The notes under the pieces were generated by a model, which saw only the letters and a list, made by a program, of their open reading frames with translations, made no database searches and was not told the DNA's origin. DNA of 64,000 bases, taken from Phoronis australis (Eukaryota > Phoronida > Phoronidae). A program made the position numbers and the translations under genes. The stretch spans positions 1 to 64,000 of the forward strand of contig NMRA01000503.1 in NCBI GenBank assembly GCA_002633005.1, in the 5' to 3' direction. Below, piece after piece: positions 1 through 13,869 of the stretch. Every line of letters begins with the position of its first letter. Positions within the stretch are counted from its first letter, which is position 1.

Positions 1-30
1 CCGTTGCCGTTGCCGTTGCCGTTGCCGTTA
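1..30. repeat. (CCGTTG)n microsatellite at window edge
   Basis: Five near-perfect copies of the hexamer CCGTTG run from the first base, so the tract continues beyond the window. Confidence 0.9.
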
Positions 31-42
31 AATTTGGGCCAT

Positions 43-766
43 GTAAAACTCGCGCCTAAAACAAGGCATAGTGATAAGATTTAACAAAACTTAACTAATA
101 CTATAACTATTTCAAAATAAAAACCCTATCACTGCACGACTGCGTGTTGTATGGACAAAGTAACTTACTCGACAATGTTTGTATTTTAGAAGGAATTGTG
201 ATATCGGATTTATTCATACCACAGGCAAGGACTTCAAAACAGGTTAGTACTTTTCTGTGTCCGTTGCCCGATATCCTGCTATGTGTGTTAAGCAATGTCA
301 TGGCTGTTCCGTGAATCTTTTTGATAACTGTGTACAGAAACCTGTTATTTATTGATGTCGTCCAGTGGAATATCCTTGGTGTGACATTTATTTAGTAACC
401 AACGTACATTTCGAAGGTTTTGACGGCATTCACCTCGTGTTGAACCCAGAACGTCCAGTCCACCATATGCATGCTTTGTTCCAACATAAACCCAGGCGAC
501 TGCTTGGTTGATACTCGATAGAAACATGTGGGTATGATATGATACGATAATTTTTATTGCAGATATATTTTGAGTAAATGTAAACACCATCAAAGTTTGA
601 CCGTGTAAAACTCACGCTTAAAATTAACATTGTGATAGATTGAACAAAAGTTAAGCAATACTAACACTATTTTAAAATAAAAACCCTATTACAAACTGCA
701 CGACCACGTGTGCGGAATATAGAAGGAAACTTGAGATCGGATTCATTTATACCACAGGCAATGACA
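43..766. repeat. Direct-repeat pair, no gene recognised
   Basis: Positions 43-233 and 604-766 are diverged copies of one sequence (shared GTAAAACTC start, TTTCAAAATAAAAACCCTAT-like core, and an ATCGGATT..TACCACAGGCAA block). The spacer contains a short minus-strand open stretch that resembles nothing I know. From 767 to about 1430 I see only short open frames without recognisable domains. Confidence 0.6.
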
Positions 767-3700
767 TTGGAAATTTCATTGAGGTGACATCAAAACAGGT
801 AAATACGTTGTCGTAAGGTCGATTTACAATAATGAGCCTCAAAACAGTACACAGAGTACCTTCAAATTTATAAAAAAAGTTATAAAACGCTTGAACACAT
901 AAAGATATGAGATATTGAACATGATCAAATTCCACCAGTCGGCGCGTGCTATGCATTGGAACACAGAAAGAGATAAGCAACTGATTCTTGATAGGGAGAC
1001 TAAACATATGGTATTTTCTAATTACTCAGAAAGCTTGAACATATAGTTTTCTCCGTTACCGTGAGATGTCACAGTCATCCATAATATGGTATCACCAAAT
1101 GTTCCATCTATTGCACAGCCTTTAAAGGTTCACCATATTGATAGAAGTACGTAACAATTAACTTTTAGAACACATGCATAACAGTGATATTCAAGTTCAT
1201 TTGGTAAACCATAGTGTCCACATTCTGCAAGAAGTTTAAAAAGACCGTCAACTGAGATCAAGAACAGAACAAGATCATGGTCATACATATTATGATTGAT
1301 ATATGCAGGAGATATTACACAGGCGATTAAATAGTCATTCAAAAATGATCTAAGTCCATCCATGTCCTGTTTGAAACTACTTCATGGAAGAGCAAAAGCT
1401 TCTCGAAAGGATCCAAAAAGTTTGGCAATGGTCAGTGAGCTGTTGCTTTTATTAACATTTTTAGTTTCCTGGTACTAAAAGTGTGCTGCTCCCCTGTCAA
1501 TGACTTTGCATAACTAATTTCTGGTCTCATAGATTGTCGAACTAACTAGCATTCTTTTCAGTCGGATTTGTGAACCTTTGGCTTGACAGGACCTTGTCAA
1601 AAAATTCTAATTTGATGTATTATAGGCGTTATAATACTTGAGAACCTTCAGAGTATCGAGCTGTGTCTTATATATACTAATGCAGTATGAAACGTAAGCA
1701 ACATTACTTTATTTCTTCCGTTTTGGATATCCGTAGGTCCCAACGTATCGTGGGTATGGGTATGGCGTGTAAATAGATAAAAACGTGTATTAATAAAATT
1801 TTCAAACAGTCGACAAATCAATTGTTTTCAATACTGCTTCAGCTTGTGAAATCTACAAAGGAATTCAATTAACACCATTCAGCATGCATTTTGGGGTCTT
1901 GAACGTAACTTGGGTTCAGTCATGCCGTTGTTTTAGTATGTTAGGGCTTGTATTAGTGTGTTAGTGCAGTTGTCAGTCGGGATTAGAAAGAGCGCTAGCG
2001 TCTGCACAATTGTACCACCAAGACCTGCAACAAATGTCTAGTGTAATAGATTTGATGGATGTATAGAGATCTATTTATTTAAAGTACATGTGCGTCATCA
2101 CATCCAAACACTAATACTTGAGTACAACCCAAAGTACAACAAAACTAGTCAACCCTTAAGAACTATTACAATAATCTGGAAACCACGCAGTTGTCACCGG
2201 TGGAGAGCTGTAAATGCAAGACCCAACTGTTATCAATAACATAATTTAATCAGCATTATCGTCCTTCATGTATCTGGAAAGACAGCATCTCACAGCGTGC
2301 GCTCTCACGGAAGTGCAACTTACGGGTTTTTGTTACCTTTCCGTCTCCGCTTTTATTTTGTGTCGGTTATCGGCGACATCTTAGGTTCTCTTCCAGTGGT
2401 AGCGAGGTCAGGGTGCTGCTTGTTCAGGTCCTGTATGATCCTAAAAAAGTCTATATAATATTTCTCTCTCAGTTTGAATATTTAAATTCATCTCAGAAAT
2501 AGCTGTTTACATTTGTGTAAAACATTGAAATACCAATATTTAAACACAGTTCACAAAACGAAAATGAAGTGATCATATTTTAGAACATGAAGAGTATTTC
2601 CTAGATCACTTCTGGAAAATTTAGCATTTAAGTAAATTCGACCTTGTTATTGTGACTGCTGTTTTACTATCAATGAGCTCTGTCTTTTGCTAAATACTAT
2701 GATTTTTGAGAGAATGTGAGCTGAAACCAGGTGAGAAAGAGTGTAAATGAAAAAGAGATGCCTGAATGACTGGCGAGTAGATGTTTCATTTTACTTTTCC
2801 ATGTTAAACAAACTCGCATGCAGTCGAAACAAGTAAGTTTCAGGAGATTTACAGCTTAGCAGCAGCATACCGTTTGTCTCTGGTGTCATTAGTGTAAGTG
2901 GGACTGCAGCACATTTCGTACCATGTCACTGTTCTCAGCGTCAGATCTTGCAGTGGATCGACGAAAGGCCAAGTCGCTAAAAATCTACAATGAGGTTAAA
3001 AGGAAATCAACACGTCCGAAGTAGTAAAACCTATATGTCCTCAAATGAAAACTAAAAATGAGGAAAGGTATTACCTAAGGTATAAATTCACGGTTTTTAG
3101 TCTTCAAATTCGAAGATCAACACAAGTCCTAAACCCCATTAGTTCGAAAGCTAAAAGTTCAAACTTTCAAGACACGAGGTTCCGAACGGCGATTTCGAGC
3201 AAAATATTCGGTAATTTGGAAGCACATGCCTGTTTGACACTAGTTCTTCGAAGAGCCTGTGCCTCTTGAAAGGAGACGAGCAAAGTGGTTACCGCCACTA
3301 AAGTTTTGCTGTTCCGCTGCTGTTGAGGTTTCTGGTATCATAAATCTTGAAACCAGTTTTGATCTAACTAGCTTTCTTTTCTGTCGGAGTTGTGAACACT
3401 TGGCCAAATAGGGTCTTTTTAAAAACTTTCATTTTCCGTATCATTGGGTGTCAGGACTTGAGAACCTTCAGAGTGCCGGGCTGCATCCAAAATATATAGT
3501 GGCATTAAACGGAAACAACGTTAGTTCACATACATAATTTTCGTCTTAAATCCGTCGTCATCCGTTTTGGTTATCCGAGGTTCACAGCGTATCGTTGAGG
3601 TACGGTTATACCGCGTAAATAGACAAAAACCTGTATTAATGAACTTTTCAAACAATCGACAAATCAACAGTTTTCAATTTGCCACTCGGAGATCAATTGA

Positions 3701-6700
3701 AAAATCCTTGTCTCTACGCCGATAGAAATCGGTCACGGGAACCATTGTTCATCTCCATCTGGTTGTGGCATCTCCAGAGGAATTCAAATAACACCATTCA
3801 GCACGTATTTTGTGACCTTGAACGTCCTTTGGATTAATTCATGCCGTCTTTCCTGGTATGTTAGGGCAATTGTTGGGCGGGATTAGAAAGTGCGTTAGCG
3901 TCAACGCGAAAGCACAAGCAAGAAAAATAACAAACGTCTAGTCCAAGCGAATTGTAAATACAATTGACAAATTGGCAGATCTATTCATTATAGTAAATGT
4001 GGGTCATCACGGCCTAAGCATTAATACATGAGTAGAACCAAGGGTACAACTAAAATGCAGGCAACACTTGAATTCCATTACAACGAAATGGACACCAAAC
4101 AGTGGTAACAGGTGAAGATCAAAGTGTTATCAATAACTACAGTTACCCCTATCGTGCTTCATGCATCGGGTAAGACAGCACCTCATGGCATGTGGCCTGA
4201 CGCAAGAGGCAACTTCCGGGCTTTTGTTACCTTTCTGACTATGGTGTCTTTTTGTGTTAGTGGCTCAGCGACATGTTTGGTTTGTTGCCAGTGGTGGATC
4301 CTGCTTGTTCAGATCCTGTATGACCCTAAAAGAAGTGTTAAGTACATTTCTCAGAAATAGCTCTTCAGATTTATGTGAAACATTCAAATACTATTATTTA
4401 AACGTCGTTCACAAAACGAAAATGAAATGATCATATTTTAGATTATTAACAGTGTTTCTGATACCACTTCTGAAATATTTTTATCAAATGAAATTCGATA
4501 TTGTTATTGACACCGTTGTTTTACTAATAATGTGCTTTTCTCTTTTGCTAAATTTTGCAGTTTTTGAGAGATTGTGCCCTGGAACCAGGTATGAAACAGT
4601 GTACATGAATAAAGACGGTGCCTGAATGAGTAGCGAATAGAATTTTCACTTCATTTTTCCGAATCAAACAAGTTGCACATAGGAGTACACACGTCCAGGA
4701 CGTTTACAGATGAACTGCACCACACCGCCGTTTGACTCTGATGTCTTTCGTCATAGTGGCCCTGCAACACATTTGATATACTGTCACTGCTGGCAACTTC
4801 AGATATCACACGTGGATGGTATATTAGTCAGCCAAAGTCCGGTTGTTGGACACTGGGACAAGTCGCTAAAAATGAACCCCTTGAAAGTGATAAAGCAATT
4901 CAACCTGAATTGAAATCTACAAATGAGAAGGTGTTTGGGCCGAAGGTATGAAATCACGGTATTCCTCGGTTTCAAGGTTAGCTAGACCAAGAATCCATAA
5001 ATCTGAATATCCACTGAAGTCCAAAAGCTTATCATTTTCAAAAGTAAACGTTCGATCTTTCAGGACACGAGGTTCTAAAAAGTGATTTCGTGAAAAATTT
5101 TGGAGTTAGTTTCTATACACGTGCCGTTTGAAACTAGTGATTCGAAGAGCCAGTGCTCCTCAATGGGATCCAAACAAATTTTGTCAATGCTTACTGAGCT
5201 GCTACATTTAGTTACATTATCAAATTTTGGAATACAGCCAGTAAAATTTTGCTGCTCTGTTGTCAGACCTCGTCAATAGTTTCAAGTAGACCTTCTTTTT
5301 GTTGGATTTGTGAACCTTCGGACTCAAGGTCCTTTAGAAAACATTTTCATTTGTCGCATAATTTGCCTTCTAACTTGTACACCTTTGGAGTATCGAGCTC
5401 TATCCTATTTATACCAATGCATTATGATTCGCAAGCAATATTAGATTTCCTTCTTAGCTTTAGTATTCGGTTGTGAATTTTCTTCTTCCATGCTTCTTCT
5501 TCCGTTTTGGTTATCCGTGGCTTGCAGCGTATCGCTGTTGCGTGGGTATGGCGAGTCAATAGACAAAGAAACATGTATTAACAAAATTTGTGTGACCTTT
5601 TACGTTATTTGGATTTATTCATGCTGTCTTTCTGGGTACGTTTGGGCTTGTGTCAGTAGGTTAGTGTAATTGTTAGTCGGGATTAGAAAGAGCATCAGCG
5701 TCAACGCGAATACTCGAGCAAGACAATTAACAAACGTGTGGTGCAAGCGAATGGTGATAGATTTGGTGGATGGAGAGGTGTATCCATTTGAAGTACATGT
5801 GCGTCTTCACGAACCAAACACTAAAACCTGAGTACAATCCAGAGTACAAGTAAAATACAGCCAAAACTTAAAATATTTTACAACGACGCGACCTGGACAC
5901 CACACAATTGTCATAGGTGGATAACTGTAACTGCAAGTGCCACCCAGACTAAAATATTATAAATAACAAATTAAAGCTATACACCACTGTCGTCTTTCAT
6001 GAATCGATAAGACAGCAACTCATGGCGCGCGCCCTCACGAAAGAAGTAGCTTGCGAGACGTTTTTACCTTTTCCACTCTGGTGTTATTTTGTGTTCGCGG
6101 TTCTGCAACATCTTTGGTTCACTGCCAGTGGTGGCAAGGCCATGGTCTTTGTTGTTTGAAGCCTGTAAGACTCTAGAAAAGAACGTCTACATTTCTCCAA
6201 CGTTTGTATCTCAGAAATGACAGTTCACATTGATGTAAAACTTTCAAATACTATGATTTAAACACCGTTCAGAAAACGAAAATGATAACAGCATATTTTA
6301 CAACTTTAACAGAGTTCTGAGATGACTTCTGGAACACCTTCATTAAATTAAATTCGATCTTGTTATTGATACCATTGTTTTACCATTAATGTCCTAAGCT
6401 AAATTTTACGGTTTTTGAGAAATAATTTATTGTGCCCTGAAACCAAGTGTGAATTGATGGGTCCTAGAATGCACATACGGTCAAAGCATGTAACTTCCAG
6501 GATGTTTACAGCTTAATGGCACCATACTTTTTGGCTATGGTGTCATTCGTGTATGTGGTCCTGCGGTTTCATCCCACTGTTCTCGACGTCAAATTCCGCA
6601 TGCTAGTGGTATATTAGTCAGTCCAAGAAATTTGGCGAAGTCTCTAAAAACCTACAATAAAATTCAAACAAAGTCAACCCCTTGGAGGCAATGATGTTTT

Positions 6701-7394
6701 TAGGTTTGTTAGGACTGGCATTAGTATTTAATGGAATTGTTGGCGGGATTAGAATGTCCAAGCGAATGAAACTATAATTGATAGATGGACAGATCTACAG
6801 TCTATCTATTGGAATAAATGAGCGTCATCACGGCCAAAGCATTGATGTATGAGGAGCACCCAGAGTAATTACAACTAAAATACAGCTAACACTAGAAATG
6901 TATTTCAACGACCTGGACAGCACAATGTTGTAACAGGTGGAGAACTGTAACTGCACGTGACAGCCAGTCCAAAATGTTCTCAATAACGAAAGTAACGCAC
7001 CTCAGTCGTACCTTGTGTATCGGGTAAGACAGCATCTCATGACGTACATCCTCAAGGAAGAGGCAATTTCCTGGATTTTTTACTTTTCTTATTCTGGTGT
7101 CATTACATGGTTCAGCGACATTTTTGTTCGCTGCCAGTGGTGGCAATGACAGCGTCCTGCTACTTCGGATGCTGCGTGGCCCTAGAAAGTGTCCACATTT
7201 CTCTAATTTTAAAGGTTGATATCTTAGAAATAGTAGTTCAGATTTTTGTAAAATCTCCCATGTTAATGGTATACTGGTCAGCCAGTAGTTTGACGAAAGA
7301 ACAAGTCCCTAAACAAGAGCAACGCGGAGCGATGAAATGCGCCCACGAATGCATCGCAAATGGTGTGCTTTTAGGGTTATTTATTTGTATCATA

Positions 7395-8960
7395 AAAATG
7401 GCCACTAGATGGCGCAAAAACGTACAATCCATCCAAAAACGGGAACATGCCATATTGCATAAAAATCTGTCAAGGAACTTCAGAGAAACAAAGGAAAACA
7501 GAATAACATGAAATTGCCACTTGTGGGCACAGCGTTCGTTGGATCCGGCTGAAAGTCGTCGTCTGTTGTTATGTTCATATAAATACACTAAATTTAATAA
7601 AGATCCTGAAGTGAGTTTAGGAGATATCGCTATGGGCGCAAAACAGAACATAACTACCAATAGGAGGTGCCACACTAGTCCGTTGCCATCATCAAACGTA
7701 TACGAAACGAAAACATATACGACAATTTTCAAAACTATCCCTAGAATGATTTCGTTGATAGAGGGGTGGACGCCAAAAACAAGATTTGAAAACAGCAAAA
7801 ATGGCCAATAGGTCGCGCAAAATACCTCAATTCCATCCAAAAACATAGATGCCTATATTTAGAACTTTATCAAAATCTGTTGAGGACCTTTGAAGGTACA
7901 GACTGGTAAACGTAAAATAATAAAATTGCCACTAGGGGGCACACCAGTAGGCTAGTCAGATCCGTCCGAAAGTCGTCGTCGTCCGTTGTCAACATCATAT
8001 AAATACACTCGCTAGATTAAGTAAAGATCCTGCAAACGGTTTAGGAGATACAGTCATGAGCGCAAAAACAAACAAAAGTGCCACTAGGAGGTGCCACAGT
8101 AGTCAAAGTCGTCGGAAAATCATCGCCAGCTGTCCCCTTTATAGTACATGCCAATTTTCACAATTGATCGTGAAAGCTGTTTCGTTGATAGATGACTGGA
8201 CGCCAAAAACAGACTCGAAAACAGTAAAAATGGTCACTAGATGGCGCAAACTAGGTCGAATCCATCTGAAAACGGAGAGATAGCGTCACTTAATTAATAG
8301 ATGCGTGTATGCCAAATTTTATGAAAATACGTTGAGGACGTTTGAACACCGTGTTTTGTGGCACAGAGGTAAACGTAAAAAATAAAATTGCCAGAAGGTG
8401 GCACACCAGTAGTCAGATCTGTCCGAAAGTCGCTGTCTTCCGTCGTCAACATCACATAAATACACTTACTAAATTCATTAAAGATCCTGCGAACGGTTTA
8501 GGACATGCAGCCATAGGCGCAAAAAACTGCCACTAGGAGGCGCCATAGTAGTCGAAGTCGTCGGAATATCATCGTCATACATGCCAATTTTCACAATCAT
8601 CCTTTGAGCGGTTTGGTTGATAGAGGGGTGGACGCAAAAAACAAACTCGAAGACACCAAAACATGGCCACTAGGTGGCGCAAACTACGTCGAATCCATCT
8701 GAAAACGGAAGGTTAGCCTCATCTCACTGATAGGTCATGTGCCTATGTACCAATTTTTAAATCCGTTCAGGACTTTTGAAGTTACAGAGGTAAACGTAAA
8801 AAACTAAAATTGCCACTAGGGGTCACACCAATAGTCGGATCCGCCTGAAATTTAGCTCATGCCGTCCCATCCACGGAAGAAACACATGTGCAAAATTTCC
8901 TTAACATACGTCCAGGCGTTTTGGAGCGCCGGGACGCCGGACGCCGGCCTCCGAACGGAT
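7395..8960 (+). repeat. Three-part higher-order tandem array carrying CTCF-core-like motifs
   Basis: A unit of about 403-462 bp repeats nearly four times. Each unit holds three related sub-blocks, each built around a GCCACTAG(G/A)NGGCGC-like 15-mer. Class a (..TGGCGCAAA) starts at 7401, 7804, 8233 and 8666. Class b (..GGGCACACCAGTAGTC) starts at 7516, 7928, 8390 and 8812. Class c (..GAGGYGCCA) starts at 7656, 8080 and 8529. The order a-b-c is constant. Sequence between motifs is also conserved (for example CGTCCGTTGTCAACATCATA and ATAAATACACT). Open frames here, including a 202-codon minus-strand one over 7238-7846, do not follow the repeat and look accidental. Confidence 0.85.
7401..8826 (+). 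promoter_or_regulatory. Eleven same-strand CTCF-core-like 15-mers
   Basis: Motifs begin at 7401, 7516, 7656, 7804, 7928, 8080, 8233, 8390, 8529, 8666 and 8812, spacing 115-157 bp. Compared with the animal CTCF core CCASYAGRKGGCRS, the copies at 7401 (CCACTAGATGGCGC), 7928 (CCACTAGGGGGCAC) and 8666 (CCACTAGGTGGCGC) match completely. Those at 8233, 8390, 8529 and 8812 have one mismatch, and the others two or three. The match to the consensus is seen in the sequence. Binding by CTCF is inference, and the motif could instead simply be the conserved core of a satellite. Confidence 0.5.
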
Positions 8961-10479
8961 GGACGGAGATGACGGCATAATGAGTCCACATATAAATACG
9001 TTTGCGCATAAAATCTATAATCAGGTTCGAAAGAAGTTAATCCCCTCGAAACAATGAACCCATATGATCTGAATTGAAAACTACAAGTGAGAACAATTGT
9101 GGGCGGAAGGTATGAAAATACGGAATTCATGGCTCCGAAAGTTTACAAATCGACAAATAAACAAATCCGAAGATCAACACAAGTCTGAAAGAATATTGGT
9201 TGTTTTACTATCGGTCTTATAGGGCTGTTTTTAGAAACGTTTTATTTGCCTGATAGGGTATTTTAAAAAATCATTCAATGTTACATAACTTGCCTTCAGG
9301 CTTGCGAACCTTCGGAGTATCGAGCTCCATCTTATTTATACTAATGCACTATGACTTGCAAGCTACTTTAAATTTCCTTCTTAATTTTAGTCTTCGGTTG
9401 TTAATTTTCAGTCTTTCATGCTTCTTCTTCCGTCTTGGTTATCCGTGAGTCGGACCGCATCGTTGTGGCGTGGGCATGGTAAGTAAATAAACGAAAACGT
9501 TCATTAATAAAATTTACAAACAATCGATAAATCAACTATTGTTTTCAATTTGCCATTCGGAAACTAATTCAAAAATCCTTATCCATGCCACGGTAGTAAT
9601 CGATCACGGGAACCACTGTTCAGTTCCATTTGATCTTGGCATTTGGAGAGGAATTCAAAAAACACCACTCGGCATGCATTTTGTGACCTTGAACGTCGTT
9701 TGGATTTATTCATGTTGTATTTCTTGATATGTTAGGATTGGTGTTAGTATGTTAGTGCAATTGTTAGTCGGGATTAAAAAGAGTGTTAGCGTCAACGCGA
9801 ATGTACCAGCAAGACAAGTAACAAACGCTTAGTGCAAGCAAATGGTAACAGATATGATGGATGGAGAGCTTTATCTATTCGAAGTACATGTGCGTCATCG
9901 CAACCCAAACACTAATACTTGAGTACAACCCAATTATCTGGACACCATACATTTGTCACAGGTGGGTACCTGTAACTGTAAGTGTCAGCCAGACAAAAAT
10001 TTATCAATAACGAAAGTTGCACACCTCTATCGCCCTTCATGTATCGGGTAAGACAGGATCTCATGGTGCACGCCCTCACGTAAGAGGCAACTCCTGGGAT
10101 TTTTTACCTTTCCGACTCTGGTGTCATTTTGTGTTGGTGGTTCAGCGACATCTTGGCCGGGTGCACTGCCAGTTGTGGCGAGGTCCTGTATGACCATAGA
10201 AAAAACGTCAACATTTCTATAACTTTGAAGCTTTAAAATCGTGTACATTTCCCCAACTTTGAAGTTTTATATCTCAGAAATAGCTGTCCAGATTTATGTA
10301 AAACTTCCAAATCCAAGGACTTAAACACCGTTTACAAAATGAATTCAAAATAAAATCATGATATTTTAGAACATTAACAGTTTTTTGAGATTACGTCTTG
10401 GAACATTTTCATTAAATGAAATTCGAACTTGTTATCGATACCGTTGTTTTGCTATTACTGTGCTTTTCTTTTTCGCTAA

Positions 10480-11460
10480 ATTTTACTTAAGGGAAATATT
10501 CTTGGGAGGCAATCATTATGAATATCACACAAGTTAAAACCGAAATTTCAAATTTTACTTGGGTTTCTAGTTTCCGATAATATAAACATCTAAGGAGTTA
10601 AAATATTTAATTTTGTAAAAAAAATTAGATAAAATCGCATACTTGGCAATAAAGTCCAATCTACCTTCGAGGACGAATTTAACATACATGAGCCGAGGTG
10701 AGTGTATTTCATATTGTGAAGTATACATTGAAAGAAATTTGGTTAGGAAAGTAAAAAGATGCCCCAACAAACTTGTAACTGAAGTGTAAAACATTTTAAA
10801 TGCTTTTTTCTCATGAAAGTTGAACGGTAATACACTTTTCAACTCTGTTGTCAGTCGTATTAGTAGTACTGCAGGAACTTTTTGATGCACTGCAACCCGT
10901 CGTGACGTCGTGGTCTTGTATGGTCCCGTAAGGATGATAAACCTTATATTGATGATGTCAACCAATCCACTTTCTGTCACCTGCTTTGCATCTTTAGTGT
11001 CAATCTTCCAAAATAAAAGCAGGAACCAACTGAAAAAACTTATACTTCCTATCTCATACATTGCACGTTGTGGTCCTTAACGGGTGGTCTTTTCCAAAGG
11101 TGCTGTGTAACTTGTTAAAAGCGTAGGTCACGCTTGCCCGTTTAGCAGAATTTGTTAAAGTTTTCAAAATTTCCTCCAGACTTTTGAGGGTTGGCGATAA
11201 GCTACAAAGCATTATTTTGTTTCAGATAATTGGATGGGGAAAGTCGTTTTTAGTATGTGTAAGTAGGTCAAAACCGAGTTTGGTATCCTTTTAATGATAA
11301 ACAAAGCCCAGCTATTTAACAAATGACAAAATCGCTCAAATAATATACAGCAATTAAGACTAAATGTAGTTCACTTCCGAGAAGGAATATGATACAAGCG
11401 ACCCGAACTGAGAGCCTATATTGTATTTTATATTGACAAGATCTCCCAGTTATACAATTA
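10480..11460. other. Block without array homology, no gene recognised
   Basis: This segment breaks the 1.85-kb array. It holds a minus-strand open frame of 164 codons (10567-11061) with no recognisable domain or splice context. A frame of that length is not surprising in 64 kb of AT-rich DNA, so I do not call a gene. Confidence 0.4.
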
Positions 11461-12737
11461 CCAACACAATTTTTTTGAGAGACTGCACTGAAACCAGTTG
11501 TGAAACCGTGTACTTGAATAAAGACGTATTCCTGAAGTAGATTTTTCACTTCGCTTTTCCAAATAAAACAAGTGATTGATCAAGTTTTGATGGCTCAAAT
11601 AAGTACACACATGTAGTCAAAACTGGTAACAGCCAGGATACTGATTTACAGCTGAACGGCACCATATCTTTGGCCCTGGTGTCATTCGTGTTAGTGGTCC
11701 TTCTGCACTTTTGGTACACTGTAACTGCTCGCGACGTCAGGTGCCGTGGGTAAATGGTACACTATTCAGCCAAAGTCCACTAGTTCGACGACTTGCCAAG
11801 TCGCTAAAAATTGCACAATAAGAAGTGATCAACCTTATATGACCTGAATTGAAAACTTCAAGTGAGAAAGAATGTGTACAAAGTTTATATGAAATTAAGG
11901 TATTCATGGGTCGCAAGGTATGCAAGTCTAAAAATCCATCTGAAAACTTATCCACACAATTACGAAAACCCACCGAAGGTTATAAATTTGAACTTTCATG
12001 ACACTAGGTTCCGAACAGTGATTTTGAGCAAAACGTTCACGGATTTATTTGCACACGGCTGCTTGAAACTAGTTCTTCGAAGAGCCTGTGCCACTCAAAA
12101 CGGGATCCAAACATGAAGTTGGTCGATTCACCGAGTTGCTGTAGTTATTTACATGTTCGAAGTATGGTTTATCGCCGCCAAAATTTTGCTGCTTGGCTGT
12201 CGTTGACTTTGAATCGCTGGTTTTTAGCATCATGGACCTTCGGACTAGTTTCGAACTAACTAGTTTTTTCTTTCTGTCGGATTTGTTTACTTTCGGCCTT
12301 ATAATGCCTTTTTATTCATTTGTGGTATTATGAAAGTTCGAACTTGTGAACCTTTGAAGTTTCGAGCTGTACCCAAGCAACGTTAGATTACATAAACCCC
12401 CTGTTAGATTATCTTCTTAATTTTCGTCTTCCACCTTTCTTCCGTCTTGGTTATCCGTGGTCGCAGCTTGTCGTTTATGTACGAGTATGGCGTGCAAATA
12501 GACGAAAACGTGCAGTAATGAAATTTACAGACAATCGGCAAATCAACTATAGTTTTCAAGTTGACACATCGAGATTAATTGAAAAAAAAATCTACCAATC
12601 TACTATCGATCACGGGAACCATTGTTCTGATCCATATGATGGGGGTCATCCTGATGTGTTCCTGTTTTATGCATACCTGGATTCTACATATGCACGTGTC
12701 CCGGGTTCGGTATGACCAGTTTTCATTGGGCGGAGTT

Positions 12738-12912
12738 CTGTTTGTCCTGGTGTGGTAGCTGTGATTGTCCCCCTGCAGAGAATGTTCTAGCTGCATGTAT
12801 TTGAATGCCGGTGTACTGGCACGTTGATCAGTGGATTAGCCGGATGCTTCATTCAAATACACGCAAGCCGGACAATTTCTCCAGGGGGACAATGGCTACT
12901 TTCACACCGAGT
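12738..12912. repeat. Inverted repeat (foldback element)
   Basis: The left arm (about 12750-12805) reads through ATTGTCCCCCTGCAGAGAA and GCATGTATTTGAATGC. The right arm (about 12840-12912) carries their reverse complements, GCATTCAAATACACGC-like and TTTCTCCAGGGGGACAAT. Arms are about 60 bp and imperfect. This is the layout of a small foldback or MITE inserted within the 1.85-kb array. Confidence 0.6.
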
Positions 12913-13448
12913 TCTATGTGTCATTGGCCAGTGCTCGATGAGCAAAAAAAATTACAATACCCAAGTTCGCCGTTTGCGACCTAGCCGAAATCTCACGAAA
13001 ACTAAAGGCGCATTTTCAAGAAGTGAGCTAGCATTCCAAAATTCCAGGGGGCATTGCTTTATCTGACAACGACCAGAATCCAATGCAACTAAGGAGAATG
13101 CATAAAAAATAACACGTTACTTTATTACTTGTTGAACTTATGCCCTAAATCAGGATCGAAAAGCACCTGACAACTGTCATGTGGGCCTAAATGGCAAGTT
13201 TTGCTAAAACTTGCACACTCGTCCGCTTAGCGTCTGGACTATTACACGAAACATCGGGACACAAAAACCCGGGACAGATAGGATCCGGAGTCCATAAAAC
13301 GGGACGCATGTTAGGGCCCTAGTTAGTATGTTTAGTACAATTGTTAGTCGGGATTAGAAAGAGCGTTAAATTCAGCAAGTCAAGTAACAAACGTCTAGTG
13401 CAAGCTAATGATAATACATTTGATAGATGGATAGATATATCCATTTAG

Positions 13449-13474
13449 TAATAATAATAATAATAATAATAATA
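13449..13474. repeat. (TAA)n microsatellite
   Basis: Eight to nine uninterrupted ATA/TAA trinucleotides lie within a copy of the 1.85-kb repeat. Confidence 0.9.
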
Positions 13475-13869
13475 GTTCTAATAATATCACTTATTGTACA
13501 TCGTAGGCTTTGCTTACTCATACAGAAATACATAAATTCAAATGCATATTCAGAGTATTTACACGGACAGCAGTTCTCCTCTTAATAAAGCCATAGTCTT
13601 CTCAGTGAATATCCATTTGAATAAATGTGCATCACGACCCGAACACTAATGTATGAGTATAACCCAAAGTACAACTACTGTAAAATACAGCCGACACTTA
13701 AAACATATACGTGTTACAACTACCTGTACACCAAACAGTTGCCATAGGTGGAGAACTGTAACAGCAATCAGCCAGACAAAAATGTAATTAATGACAGAAG
13801 TTACGCACCTGTATCGTCCTTCATGTATCGGGTAAGACATATCATCTCCTCACGGTGCGCGCTTTCAAG

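Noticed and set aside
345-593. Minus-strand frame including AWVYVGTKHAYGGLDVLGST, flanked by AG and GT
   Set aside because: It looks a little exon-like, but no family is recognised, no partner exon is seen, and the flanking repeats suggest non-coding sequence.
1130-1363. 77-codon minus-strand frame
   Set aside because: No domain, no convincing splice sites, and a length expected by chance.
7238-7846. 202-codon minus-strand frame
   Set aside because: It lies over the tandem array without following its period, has no homology that I recognise, and other array units do not keep it open.
10567-11061. 164-codon minus-strand frame
   Set aside because: No recognisable motif, an amino-acid mix typical of AT-rich random sequence, and an isolated position.
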